Counted from the first letter of the stretch, positions 1 through 7,119 are shown. The stretch is 14,397 nucleotides of DNA from Desulfobacteraceae bacterium (GCA_011390435.1 JAABSK010000050.1:1-14397), one strand, 5' to 3'. Numbers and translations: made by a program. The notes: generated by a model not told the origin, from the sequence alone.

Positions 1-780
1 GTTTTCCGTAAAAAAATTTCGATAGTCGCCACTGGTGGCGATGGCCTGGTTTTCCAGGCGCAGGACGGTAAAAAGATTCTGGTGCTGGTAACCGGTATCC
101 GGACGATTGATTCCCACCCGCCAGTACTCGCCTTGCAGATTTTTCCCGGCTGCAGAAAGCTCTCCGCCGATTTCCACCAGCACATCCTGAATCCCATTGG
201 CTTGAAAAAAATGGAGAACTTTATCCACACCATATCCTTTTGCAATCGATCCCAGATCCAGAGTCACAGCTCTGTTTTTCTGGACAGTTCGGGGAGGAAT
301 GCGTTGAATGTGGGCAAATCCGGTATTGGCAAGGGCTTTTGCAATCTGATGATGTTCAGGGACATGGTGGCTGTTTTTCAGGATGCCAAATCCCCACAGG
401 TCAACCAGGGGCTTGACCGTTCCGTCCCAGGACCCGCCTGTCAGTTCATGGATCTGTCCGGCAGTGGAAAGAATGGAAAAAAAGTCTGAAGACACTTTGA
501 CCGGTTGATCGACAGGTGCTGCGTTGAACCGGGACAGCTCGCTTTTTGGATCAAACATGGACAGTTTCTGGTTGACATCCCTGAGCAGGACGGACAGTTT
601 TTTTTCCCACATTTTCAGCGACAAGCCTGTATCTGCAATGAATTTGACTGTATAGACAGTTCCCATGGTCTGGCCGCTGATACTGTATTGCCGGGTGTCT
701 GCCGTGCTGGTTTCCGTGATGGAAAAAATCGTCAGAAAAAGGGTCAGGCTGATGATCCAGAAGGTATTTACCCTGTTCAT
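1..780 (-). CDS. apbE: FAD:protein FMN transferase (ApbE family), C-terminus beyond window
   Basis: An open frame runs from ATG at 780 to the window edge (260 codons, no stop). Known for the family: ApbE attaches FMN to Thr/Ser of extracytoplasmic flavoproteins such as Rnf/Nqr subunits, using FAD and a divalent metal. Seen here: a hydrophobic N-terminal segment at about residues 5-21 followed by polar STADT, which looks like a Sec signal with cleavage near residue 27. There is no lipobox Cys, so it is probably not a lipoprotein. Family motifs follow in order: QTMGT at 38-42, MFDPKSELSRFN at 75-86, DLGSIAKGYGVD at 175-186, GGE at 205-207 and ATSGDYRNFF at 248-257. Usual length is about 310-350 residues, so roughly 60-80 are missing. 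An AGGAG lies 10 bases upstream of the ATG. It is divergent from the S4 gene; its target flavoprotein is not visible. Confidence 0.92.
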   Translation of the reverse strand, partial: MNRVNTFWIISLTLFLTIFSITETSTADTRQYSISGQTMGTVYTVKFIADTGLSLKMWEKKLSVLLRDVNQKLSMFDPKSELSRFNAAPVDQPVKVSSDFFSILSTAGQIHELTGGSWDGTVKPLVDLWGFGILKNSHHVPEHHQIAKALANTGFAHIQRIPPRTVQKNRAVTLDLGSIAKGYGVDKVLHFFQANGIQDVLVEIGGELSAAGKNLQGEYWRVGINRPDTGYQHQNLFTVLRLENQAIATSGDYRNFFTEN

Positions 781-790
781 ATGAAAAGAT

Positions 791-795
791 CTCCT
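791..795 (-). promoter_or_regulatory. Shine-Dalgarno of apbE (AGGAG)
   Basis: The minus strand reads AAAGGAGATC here, with AGGAG 10 bases before the ATG at 780. It fixes the start of the truncated apbE frame. Confidence 0.7.
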
Positions 796-813
796 TTTGT
801 TTTTTCCTTACTC

Positions 814-840
814 ATTATATGTATTATGTCATTAATTCAA
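814..840 (-). promoter_or_regulatory. Possible sigma-70 promoter for apbE
   Basis: On the minus strand a perfect TATAAT (814-819) is preceded by TTGAAT (835-840). The spacer of 15 bases is short. On the opposite strand the same AT-rich patch offers TTGTTT (798-803) and TATTAT (822-827), 18 bases apart, which could serve the S4 gene. Both are read by eye only. Confidence 0.35.
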
Positions 841-905
841 GCAGGCCCGGTGAAAAACATCCTGCCGGATGCAACAGACACACAGAGGGACAAGAGGGAC
901 AGGTC

Positions 906-1130
906 ATGGAAAAACGAGTGGTTCAGATCCGATCTGCACCAGTGGAATTATACAAGATTCTGAAATTTGAAAATATTGTTTCAAGCGGTGGTGAAGCCAA
1001 ATTCGTCATTTCCGAAGGCCTTGTCCGGGTCAATGGAAACGTTGAGATGCGAAAGCGCAGAAAAGTGTTTCCCGGCGACACGGTTCAGATAGGTAAAACC
1101 GTTATGGAGATTCAACTGTCTGCTGACTGA
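906..1130 (+). CDS. Small S4-domain RNA-binding protein (YbcJ-like)
   Basis: A 74-residue protein that is essentially one S4 RNA-binding domain. The stretch from VELYKILKF (13-21) through GGEAKFVISEGLVRVNG (28-44) to EMRKRRKVFPGDTV (47-60) matches the pattern of the E. coli YbcJ type (COG2501), which binds RNA and has been linked to ribosome work; its precise role is unknown. The usual length is about 70 residues, so this is complete. I chose ATG 906 over an upstream in-frame start at 819 because the extra 29 residues have no family counterpart, and GAGGGACAGG just before 906 can act as a weak ribosome binding site. Its last 29 bases overlap the end of the convergent methyltransferase gene. 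The pair may both act on rRNA or tRNA, but this is inference from position. Confidence 0.85.
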   Translation: MEKRVVQIRSAPVELYKILKFENIVSSGGEAKFVISEGLVRVNGNVEMRKRRKVFPGDTVQIGKTVMEIQLSAD

Positions 1131-1935
1131 CAGCTCCTGCGACTCGAAAACAGATGATGGCGGCAGCATTGGCGACATTGACAGAATTTTTTCGGCCAAA
1201 CATGGGAATGCAGACCATGTTGTCACACACCCGTAAAACAGATGATGAGATGCCATATTCCTCATTGCCCAGCACTGCAATGGTTTTATCCTGCCAGGAA
1301 AACCGGTCATATGCCACAGCGGTTTTCATGGTTTCAATGCCGATGATCCGGTAGCCCAGTGGTTTTTTCTGGTGCAGTGTCCAGGCAAGGTCATTGGTTT
1401 TTTCCTGAGCAACCCACTGGTGGGCGCCCATGGATGTTTTTTGAACACCTGGATGTTCACTGCCAGGTGTACGGCCAAGGATGATGGATGAAAAACCTGC
1501 AGCCTCGCAGGTCCTGAAGATGGAACCGATATTGAACAAACTTCGAAGCCCGTCCAGGGCCAGGTGACAGTCAAAAGAGATTGCAGAACCTGAGGCATCT
1601 CCAGTGTGAACCGGGCCAAGCAGGGCATCGTCTCTGCAGGAAAGGCCGGCTTCACAGCGGTGATAATGGATCCGGTCTGACAGGACTTCGATCCACGGCC
1701 GCACCTGGTCTGAATCCGGAGCGGTAAAAAGCGGCATGTTTACAGCGCTGAGAATCTGGTTGTACTGGCTGGCAAACATAGACAGGGCCTGATGGCTGAA
1801 CCGGTTGGTGGTCAGGTGATGGTAGATCCCGGACAGCCACATGACAAGATGTCGATGACGGTTTTGAACAGACAGGGTTTTAAATTTTTTGAGGGTGAAA
1901 CCAAACGTATCCATGGGCATCCCAGCGTATTTCAA
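1102..1935 (-). CDS. SpoU/TrmH-family RNA 2'-O-methyltransferase
   Basis: A 277-residue member of the SPOUT class, which methylates ribose 2'-OH in tRNA or rRNA with S-adenosylmethionine bound in a trefoil knot. All three signature motifs are present in the C-terminal half: motif 1 NIGSIFRTCEAAGF (135-148, with N135 and R141), motif 2 LGNEEYGIS (222-230) and motif 3 IPMFGRKNSVNVANAAAI (243-260). The N-terminal 120 residues are a variable, probably helical extension that I cannot assign. The RNA target cannot be told from sequence alone. The start is uncertain. The frame opens with TTG at 1935; ATG codons at 1920 and 1914 are alternatives, and none has a strong Shine-Dalgarno. It overlaps the S4 gene tail-to-tail by 29 bases and is divergent from the gene at 2093. 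Confidence 0.9.
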   Translation of the reverse strand: MKYAGMPMDTFGFTLKKFKTLSVQNRHRHLVMWLSGIYHHLTTNRFSHQALSMFASQYNQILSAVNMPLFTAPDSDQVRPWIEVLSDRIHYHRCEAGLSCRDDALLGPVHTGDASGSAISFDCHLALDGLRSLFNIGSIFRTCEAAGFSSIILGRTPGSEHPGVQKTSMGAHQWVAQEKTNDLAWTLHQKKPLGYRIIGIETMKTAVAYDRFSWQDKTIAVLGNEEYGISSSVLRVCDNMVCIPMFGRKNSVNVANAAAIICFRVAGAVSQQTVESP

Positions 1936-2033
1936 TTTTTTGGCCAGTATTGTTTATGTTCTGTGGGTATCTTACGCCAATTTCAGAGAATTTAAACCGG
2001 TTTGAAAAAATGGCTTCATATTTTTTTTTCCGT

Positions 2034-2041
2034 GCCGATAT
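2034..2041 (+). promoter_or_regulatory. Sigma-28-like -10 element (GCCGATAT)
   Basis: GCCGATAT matches the flagellar sigma-28 -10 consensus GCCGATAA at 7 of 8 bases and lies 51 bases before the start codon at 2093. The -35 region is poor (best candidate TCATATTT at 2016-2023, 5 of 8 to TAAAGTTT). TATAAT at 2041-2046 overlaps the element, but no sigma-70 -35 lies at a usable distance. A related element precedes the convergent neighbour. Confidence 0.4.
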
Positions 2042-2092
2042 ATAATGGTCAGTGTTTTTTTCATATCCTTCTAATTTTTAAGGAGATATATC

Positions 2093-2893
2093 ATGACCAG
2101 CATTCAAGGGAAGCTGGCGGCATCAGGGATCATTCCCCGGCAGAATGCACTTCAGGATTCAGCATTCTCCAGCTATGTCCAAAAACAGTCTGTCAGTGCG
2201 TATGAGCGCCTTGAAGCCGGACTGACCATCAAGACAAGGGAAGGAGATGTGGTGACACTGAATTCCAGCGCCTATTCACGGATGGACAGTTCGCTTTATA
2301 ACAGCAAGGGAATGGTGCAGACACAATCCGGTATGGCCGGGGTGAGTGAACAGGTTCACAGTATCCTTCTGGCCACTGGTGAAACCTTTTCTTTTTCTGT
2401 TGAAGGCGCGCTCAGTGACAGTGAACTCAATGATATCGTTGCCATTGTTAAAGGGATCGATGATATTGTGTCAGATGTGACTGAAGGGAATCTGACAGAT
2501 GCGATGACCCGCGCTGCTTCCATGGGTGGGTATGAAACCATTGATATGTATGCAGCAGATATCTTTTATCAAAAATCCACGCGCCTGACATCTGCAACTC
2601 AGGCTGAGGCGGGTGCGCTTTCCCGCGCCAATGACATCTCTCAGGTCAATGACTGGATGGAAAAAATGGCAGAAAAACTGGAAAAACACGATGGAAAGAT
2701 GATTGAAAAATCCCGGAAGCCGGTTGAGAAACTGTTTGAGCATTATCTTGAAACCGCCCGTGATGCCAAAAACCGCTTTCAGACACCACAGTATACCGCC
2801 ATTGAAACTGTGATGGAAAAACTGCTCAAAATGATGGATGAAATGACTGCAGACCTGTTTGAAAATGATCTGAGCGCTGCTGTGAACACATAA
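2093..2893 (+). CDS. Uncharacterised soluble protein, helical C-terminal half
   Basis: I do not recognise a named domain with certainty. The 266-residue protein has no signal peptide, no membrane segment and no cysteine. The N-terminal part contains LTIKTREGDVVTLNSSAYS (44-62) and FSFSVEGALSDSEL (99-112), a pattern I associate with uncharacterised proteobacterial proteins annotated only as hypothetical. From about 185 to 255 it is rich in Lys, Glu and Met with heptad-like spacing, probably coiled coil. The start is firm: AAGGAGAT at 2080-2087 lies 5 bases before the ATG. It stops 11 bases from the stop of the convergent gene on the other strand, and both are preceded by a CCGATAT element. That suggests joint expression, perhaps with motility genes. 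This is inference and the function is unknown. Confidence 0.8.
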   Translation: MTSIQGKLAASGIIPRQNALQDSAFSSYVQKQSVSAYERLEAGLTIKTREGDVVTLNSSAYSRMDSSLYNSKGMVQTQSGMAGVSEQVHSILLATGETFSFSVEGALSDSELNDIVAIVKGIDDIVSDVTEGNLTDAMTRAASMGGYETIDMYAADIFYQKSTRLTSATQAEAGALSRANDISQVNDWMEKMAEKLEKHDGKMIEKSRKPVEKLFEHYLETARDAKNRFQTPQYTAIETVMEKLLKMMDEMTADLFENDLSAAVNT

Positions 2894-2904
2894 AACAGAT
2901 GGAA

Positions 2905-3435
2905 TTATGCTGAAAGATCCACAACTGACCCGCCCAACTCTCTGATTTTTTCATCAATGGTTGCAAGACTCCTGGACAGGGTATCATAAGAGATTTCCGG
3001 CAGTGTTCCGCCCCAGGCTTTTTCAGCTTCTGCAAAACCGCGTAAAATCCCTTCCCGACCGGCTTTCAGTCGTTCCAGATCGTCGCCTGCCCCGGTGATA
3101 ACAAAATCAATGATGCGCCGGGCGGTTTTGTTCACTCCGAAATAGCCCTCTTCGCCTATCAGATCCAGCGCCTGATCAGCAGACAGCTCTGAAATCGGCG
3201 CATCGTTATACATCAACCCGGCTTTGTCGGCCGCGCTTAATTGATTGAAATGGATCAGTGCATTTTGATCGCTTAAATATCTGTCGGCGGTTGTTTTCAC
3301 CCGTGTGCTGAACTGGATCAGTTCAGTCTGGAATGCGCTGTTTGAGGGGATCTTTGTGTTGGGTTTTCCCAGAGACTGAGCCGAACTCTGGTAGATGGAT
3401 GATAAGAGTGGTGAGCGGTTTTGTATGGAAACCAT
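2905..3435 (-). CDS. Uncharacterised protein, 'hydrogenase-4 component G'-like
   Basis: A 176-residue soluble protein without cysteine, signal peptide or membrane segment. The middle and C-terminal parts (AADKAGLMYND at 69-79, EEGYFGVNKTARRIIDF at 95-111, GAGDDLERLKAGREGILRGF at 115-134, then SYDTLSRSLATIDEKI) recall a family seen in sulfate reducers that databases often label hydrogenase-4 component G. No hydrogenase gene is near and there is no cofactor motif, so that name is probably misleading. The C-terminal helical part may relate to DUF5610, from memory only. The start is secure: GGAGGAGGG at 3440-3448 precedes ATG 3435. A sigma-28-like promoter lies at 3472-3499. It converges on the gene at 2093-2893 with an 11-base gap. 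I infer a joint, possibly motility-related, role. Confidence 0.75.
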   Translation of the reverse strand: MVSIQNRSPLLSSIYQSSAQSLGKPNTKIPSNSAFQTELIQFSTRVKTTADRYLSDQNALIHFNQLSAADKAGLMYNDAPISELSADQALDLIGEEGYFGVNKTARRIIDFVITGAGDDLERLKAGREGILRGFAEAEKAWGGTLPEISYDTLSRSLATIDEKIRELGGSVVDLSA

Positions 3436-3471
3436 TTTTCCCTCCTCCGTTTACAAGGTTTCTTTTTACAG

Positions 3472-3499
3472 ATATCGGATCATGCCTTCATATACTTGA
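3472..3499 (-). promoter_or_regulatory. Sigma-28-like promoter (TCAAGTAT-N12-TCCGATAT)
   Basis: On the minus strand TCAAGTAT (3492-3499) matches 6 of 8 bases of the sigma-28 -35 TAAAGTTT. TCCGATAT (3472-3479) matches 6 of 8 bases of the -10 GCCGATAA. The 12-base spacer is near the usual 11. It lies 36 bases upstream of the ATG at 3435. The -35 sits in the loop of an inverted repeat GCCTTCAT (3484-3491) / ATGAAGGC (3507-3514). Confidence 0.4.
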
Positions 3500-3514
3500 A
3501 AATATCATGAAGGC
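3484..3514. repeat. Inverted repeat, 8-base perfect arms
   Basis: GCCTTCAT (3484-3491) and ATGAAGGC (3507-3514) are exact reverse complements separated by 15 bases. The pairing could extend inward by several AT pairs with one bulged base. It covers the -35 of the predicted promoter of the leftward gene, so it could be an operator or a weak hairpin. Confidence 0.55.
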
Positions 3515-3536
3515 TTGATTTAAATCCATATTCTTT

Positions 3537-3582
3537 TAATAATAAAGCAGGGCCTGATCAAAACGGCCCTGCTTTATTATTA
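3537..3582. terminator. Bidirectional terminator-like hairpin, 18-base perfect stem
   Basis: TAATAATAAAGCAGGGCC (3537-3554) and GGCCCTGCTTTATTATTA (3565-3582) are perfect reverse complements around a 10-base loop. The GC core GCAGGGCC/GGCCCTGC followed by TTTATTATTA fits an intrinsic terminator in either direction. Its position is odd: it lies between two divergently transcribed genes, not at a gene end. It may stop a short unannotated transcript or act as an attenuator in the leader of the YitT gene. Confidence 0.7.
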
Positions 3583-3584
3583 GG

Positions 3585-3596
3585 CGGGCATGCCCG
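3585..3596. repeat. 12-base perfect palindrome CGGGCATGCCCG
   Basis: A GC-rich self-complementary 12-mer just after the large hairpin and 26 bases before the YitT start codon. It could bind a dimeric regulator. No second copy was noticed in the window. Confidence 0.5.
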
Positions 3597-3622
3597 GCAA
3601 TCATTGAAGAGAAGAAGGATAT

Positions 3623-4480
3623 ATGAAAGTAAAGAACATCAGCTATTCAATTCCCTGGAATCTGTTTTTGATCACTGTGGGAAGTATCATTGTCGGTATC
3701 GGACTCAAGGCGATTGTGATTCCCCATGGGATGATCACCGGTGGATTTTCCGGTCTGGGAATTCTATTGTTTTATTACACCAATCTGTTTACGCCGGGGA
3801 CCTGGTATCTGGTTTTGAACATCCCGGTGTTTATTTTGGGATGGATATTTATCAGCAAACGGTTTTTATGGTACAGCCTTTACGGTACCATTGTGTTAAC
3901 CCTTGCCATTGATCTGATACAGTTTGAAATACAGGTCAAGGATCTGATGCTGGCTGTGCTTGCCGGCGGCAGCATTGTGGGGGCCGGAGCAGGCATTGTC
4001 TTCAGATCACTGGGATCTTCCGGCGGTAATGATATTATTTCAGTCCTGTTGAACCAGAAATATGCCATCCGCATTGGAACCTATTCCTTTGGATTTAATT
4101 TTGTGCTGTTTCTTTTCAGTTTTGGTTTTCTGGATACAGATCTGATTTTATATTCCATGGCCATGAGCTATGTCGCTGCCCAGGTGGTCGAATATTTCAT
4201 TGCCCTGTTCAATCAGCGAAAGTTGATCTTCATTATTTCCAATAATCCCAAAAAGATCTCTGCCGAGATCTTGAGCAAGCTCAAAAGAGGGGTGACCTTT
4301 TTAAAAGGGGAGGGATCATATACCGGACAAAAGAAAGATATCATCCTGACAGTGGTAGACACCTTTCAGATCAAGCGGGTAGAAGAGATCGTGTTCACTA
4401 TTGACCCGGATGCCTTTGTCATCGCTGAAAACACGTTTAATGTGCTGGGCAAGGGATTTTCAAAGCGAAAGGTGTATTGA
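3623..4480 (+). CDS. YitT-family membrane protein (DUF161 plus DUF2179)
   Basis: A 285-residue integral membrane protein of unknown transport or regulatory role. About six hydrophobic segments occupy the first 197 residues (roughly 11-33, 41-56, 61-77, 82-99, 107-127, 153-170, with a further one near 174-196). The first carries IPHGMITGGFSG (33-44), and GSSGGNDIIS (131-140) is typical of the YitT membrane domain. The C-terminal 85 residues form a soluble DUF2179 domain with LKRGVTFLKGEGSYTGQKKD (220-239), thought to bind a small ligand. The length is standard for the family (about 280-290). AAGAAGGA just upstream supports ATG 3623. It follows a hairpin-rich leader and converges on the acetoacetyl-CoA synthetase gene with an 11-base gap. 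Nothing ties it to the neighbouring catabolic operon. Confidence 0.9.
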   Translation: MKVKNISYSIPWNLFLITVGSIIVGIGLKAIVIPHGMITGGFSGLGILLFYYTNLFTPGTWYLVLNIPVFILGWIFISKRFLWYSLYGTIVLTLAIDLIQFEIQVKDLMLAVLAGGSIVGAGAGIVFRSLGSSGGNDIISVLLNQKYAIRIGTYSFGFNFVLFLFSFGFLDTDLILYSMAMSYVAAQVVEYFIALFNQRKLIFIISNNPKKISAEILSKLKRGVTFLKGEGSYTGQKKDIILTVVDTFQIKRVEEIVFTIDPDAFVIAENTFNVLGKGFSKRKVY

Positions 4481-4491
4481 TCCCTGGTTCT

Positions 4492-6444
4492 TTAATCGGT
4501 CTGAAGATCTTTGAGTCCGGCAAAAAAATCAAGGGCTTCCGGGTTTTTCAAGGCATCCTTGTTCTTGACGGTTTTGCCTTCGATCGTCTTTTTAACAGCC
4601 AGCTCCACTTTTTTCATGTTCAGGGTGTAGGGGATATCCGGGCACTGGATAATTCTGGCTGGCACGTGGCGGGGGGAGGCATTGGCACGGATATCTGACC
4701 GGATCTTCTGCTGAAGCGCATCTGTCAGTTCCACACCAGGGGCCAGTTTTACAAACAGGATTACCCGCACATCATTTTTCCAGGATTGTCCCACCACAAC
4801 ACTGTCTTCCAGTTCCTCCATGGCTTCCAGCCGCCGGTAGATCTCTGCGGTTCCGATGCGGACACCGCCTGGATTCAGGGTGGCGTCAGACCTGCCATAC
4901 ATGACCAGGCCCCCGCGCCGGGTGATCTTGATAAAGTCGCCATGGGTCCAGACCCCGGGGAAGTGGTCAAAATAGGCATGGTGGTAGGCTGACCCATCTG
5001 CGTCGTTCCAGAAGCAGATGGGCATGGACGGGAACGGAGCGGTGCATACCAGCTCTCCTTGCTGCTCAACTACGGGTTTTCCAGTGTCATCGTAGGCAAA
5101 CACTTTCATGCCAAGGCCCCGGCACTGGAGTTCTCCTGAATAGACCGGGCCCATGGGGTTTCCCAGGGCAAAGCAGCCATTAAGGTCAGACCCGCCTGAA
5201 ATGGAGGCAAGGGCAAGATCTGATTTGATATGCTGGTAGACAAATTCAAAATTTTCTTCTGACAGGGGGGAACCGGTGGATAGAATCGTTTTCAGAGCAG
5301 ACAGATCAAACCGGGAGCCGGGCCTGACCCCTGAATTTTTCAGGGCTTCAATGTATCCGGCAGAGGTGCCGAAAATTGATATGGATTCCTCCTGGGCCAT
5401 CTGCCACAGGGCGTCCGGTTCCGGGTGAAAAGGATTTCCATCATACAGCACCAGGGTCGCGCCGACACTCAGGGAGGCCACCAGCCAGTTCCACATCATC
5501 CATCCGCAGGTGGTAAAATAAAAAATGGTGTCCTCCGGCTTTAAATCCGTGTGCAGCACCAGTTCTTTTTTCTGGTGCAGCAAAACACCGCCGGCGCTTT
5601 GGACCATACATTTGGGCAACCCTGTGGTTCCGGAGGAATACATGATGTACAGCGGATCATCAAAGGCCATGGGCTCGAAATTGATCTCCCGGCCATCAGG
5701 ATCTTTAAACGCGTCAAACATGACCGCATTCTTGAGCATGGAAATATCCGGCTGTTCTGACACGTAGGGGATGACCACGATTTTTTCGACCGAGGGAAGG
5801 GACTGAACAATACCGGCAATCTTATCGAGGCTGTTCTGGGGCTGGCCTTTGAAAAAATACCCGTCAGCAGTGAACAATACGCTGGGCCGGGTCTGTCCGA
5901 ACCGGTCCAGAACCCCTTTGATACCAAAATCCGGGGAGCAGGAAGACCAGACAGCCCCAAGACTTGTTGCCGCCAGCATGGCAATAACGCTTTCCGGCAT
6001 GTTGGGAACAAAGCCCACCACCCGGTCGCCTTTCCGGATTCCCATTTTTTTCAGGGCAGATGCGGTCTGTGCCACCTGATGGTAGAGTTGGGCATAGGTC
6101 AGGGTTCGCTTTGTTATGTTTTCTCCCCTGAAGATCAGGGCGGGCGTTTCGGTTCTGCGTTTCAAAAGGTTCTGGGCAAAATTCAGCCTGGCGCCGGGGA
6201 AGAATTTTGCCCCTGGCATTTTATCCGGATGCTCAATGATTGTTTCATAGGGAGTTGTAGCCACAATATCCAGAAAATCCCAGGCCATCTGCCAGAACTG
6301 GTCCAGATTGTTGACAGACCATTCCCACAGTTCAGGATAAAGGGTGAAATCATAATGGTATGTTTCATTGACCCGTTTCATAAACGCATACATGTTGGAT
6401 GCCTGAATTCTGTCTGGCGACGGCTGCCACATCAGTCTGGACAT
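4492..6444 (-). CDS. Acetoacetyl-CoA synthetase
   Basis: Activates acetoacetate with ATP and CoA to acetoacetyl-CoA (EC 6.2.1.16) in the cytoplasm. The 650 residues match the family length. Seen: the AACS-type N-terminus with PGAKFFPGARLNFAQNLL (77-94), the adenylate-forming P-loop YSSGTTGLPK (269-278), STGSPLSEENFEF (389-401), THGDFIKITRRGGLVMYGRSDATLNPGGVRIG (500-531) with the ATP-ribose Asp503, and the C-terminal NMKKVELAVKKTIEGKTVKNKDALKNPEAL that is characteristic of AACS rather than acetyl-CoA synthetase. The catalytic Lys of the small domain should be around 611-612. It is the last gene of the operon. Its AAGGAGAG overlaps the stop of the XRE-cupin gene 12 bases upstream, suggesting translational coupling. 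In context it recycles the acetoacetate released by HMG-CoA cleavage so that thiolysis can yield two acetyl-CoA. Confidence 0.95.
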   Translation of the reverse strand: MSRLMWQPSPDRIQASNMYAFMKRVNETYHYDFTLYPELWEWSVNNLDQFWQMAWDFLDIVATTPYETIIEHPDKMPGAKFFPGARLNFAQNLLKRRTETPALIFRGENITKRTLTYAQLYHQVAQTASALKKMGIRKGDRVVGFVPNMPESVIAMLAATSLGAVWSSCSPDFGIKGVLDRFGQTRPSVLFTADGYFFKGQPQNSLDKIAGIVQSLPSVEKIVVIPYVSEQPDISMLKNAVMFDAFKDPDGREINFEPMAFDDPLYIMYSSGTTGLPKCMVQSAGGVLLHQKKELVLHTDLKPEDTIFYFTTCGWMMWNWLVASLSVGATLVLYDGNPFHPEPDALWQMAQEESISIFGTSAGYIEALKNSGVRPGSRFDLSALKTILSTGSPLSEENFEFVYQHIKSDLALASISGGSDLNGCFALGNPMGPVYSGELQCRGLGMKVFAYDDTGKPVVEQQGELVCTAPFPSMPICFWNDADGSAYHHAYFDHFPGVWTHGDFIKITRRGGLVMYGRSDATLNPGGVRIGTAEIYRRLEAMEELEDSVVVGQSWKNDVRVILFVKLAPGVELTDALQQKIRSDIRANASPRHVPARIIQCPDIPYTLNMKKVELAVKKTIEGKTVKNKDALKNPEALDFFAGLKDLQTD

Positions 6445-6456
6445 GGGATGCTCTCC

Positions 6457-7092
6457 TTATTCGTACAGCACGGCAAGAATGGTGGCTTTGCCGGTTTTGG
6501 CTGTAATGAAATGGGCGGTAGTGGACAGGTAATAGGCACTGTCGCCCGGTTCAAGATCGTAATTGTCTTTTCCAATGGTCAGATTGACCACACCTTCCAG
6601 AACAAAGATAAATTCTTCTCCGTTATGAACAGACAGGGCATTGTCTTCATTCTGTTCAAGCTGCACAATCAGGGCTTCCATATGGCGGCCCTTGACTTCC
6701 GGCGCAAGGCTCATGTAGGAGTATACGTTTTTTTTACCGGTGGCTGAGCTGGAGCGGGATATTTTTTTTCGTTCACTTTTGCGCGTGATAGAATACAGCT
6801 TTGTTCCCATGCCGGATACCAGCCGTCCGACTGCGGCATCCAGCGCTTTGGACAGTTTCATTACGGTTCCGAGCTGGGGTTTTTCTCTGCCGCTTTCAAT
6901 ATCTTTCAGCCGGTCGACACTGAATCCTGTAAGATGGGACAGGTCCTCAACCGAGATGCTCCGCTCTTCCCTGAGCTGGCGGATACGGCTTCCAACCCCG
7001 TCCATTTCAGCCGCATCTGTATTTTCAATTTCTCCGGTGAGATCTTCAAAATAGTCGACATTGATATGGGGAATTTTATCATTTTTTTCCAT
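6457..7092 (-). CDS. XRE-family regulator with C-terminal cupin
   Basis: A 211-residue transcription factor. The HTH_3 domain spans about 33-90 (RIRQLREERSISVEDLSHLTG, then FSVDRLKDIESGREKPQLGTVMKLSKAL), followed by a basic Ser-rich linker (104-121). A cupin_2 barrel at about 128-208 contains HNGEEFIFVLEG (156-167) and PGDSAYYLSTTAHF (182-195). Regulators of this layout usually sense a small molecule or acyl group in the cupin and control local catabolic or transport genes. The strand retains only part of the metal-binding pattern (His156, Glu160 and His194 visible), so metal binding is uncertain. It lies inside the operon, 27 bases after the lyase gene and 12 before the synthetase gene, with AAGGAGA before the ATG. 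A second control layer for acetoacetate or acyl-CoA levels is inference; its operator is unknown. Confidence 0.9.
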   Translation of the reverse strand: MEKNDKIPHINVDYFEDLTGEIENTDAAEMDGVGSRIRQLREERSISVEDLSHLTGFSVDRLKDIESGREKPQLGTVMKLSKALDAAVGRLVSGMGTKLYSITRKSERKKISRSSSATGKKNVYSYMSLAPEVKGRHMEALIVQLEQNEDNALSVHNGEEFIFVLEGVVNLTIGKDNYDLEPGDSAYYLSTTAHFITAKTGKATILAVLYE

Positions 7093-7119
7093 GATGTCTC
7101 CTTAAGCAGCAGGATTGTG

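Noticed and set aside
82..963. Plus-strand open frames of 135 and 152 codons
   Set aside because: They are antisense to apbE, whose motifs are complete as far as the window goes. The second also runs into the true S4 gene in a different frame.
2041..2046. Perfect TATAAT as a sigma-70 -10 for the gene at 2093
   Set aside because: The only TTGAAA upstream (2002-2007) is 33 bases away, and the usual -35 window holds ATATTT. The overlapping GCCGATAT was judged the better candidate, still uncertain.
2905..3435. Taking the name hydrogenase-4 component G at face value
   Set aside because: No hydrogenase subunit, cysteine motif or membrane segment is present in or around the gene. The label seems to be a propagated database name.
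4481..4491. Terminator between the YitT and acetoacetyl-CoA synthetase genes
   Set aside because: The gap of 11 bases cannot hold a hairpin and none was seen in the adjoining coding ends.
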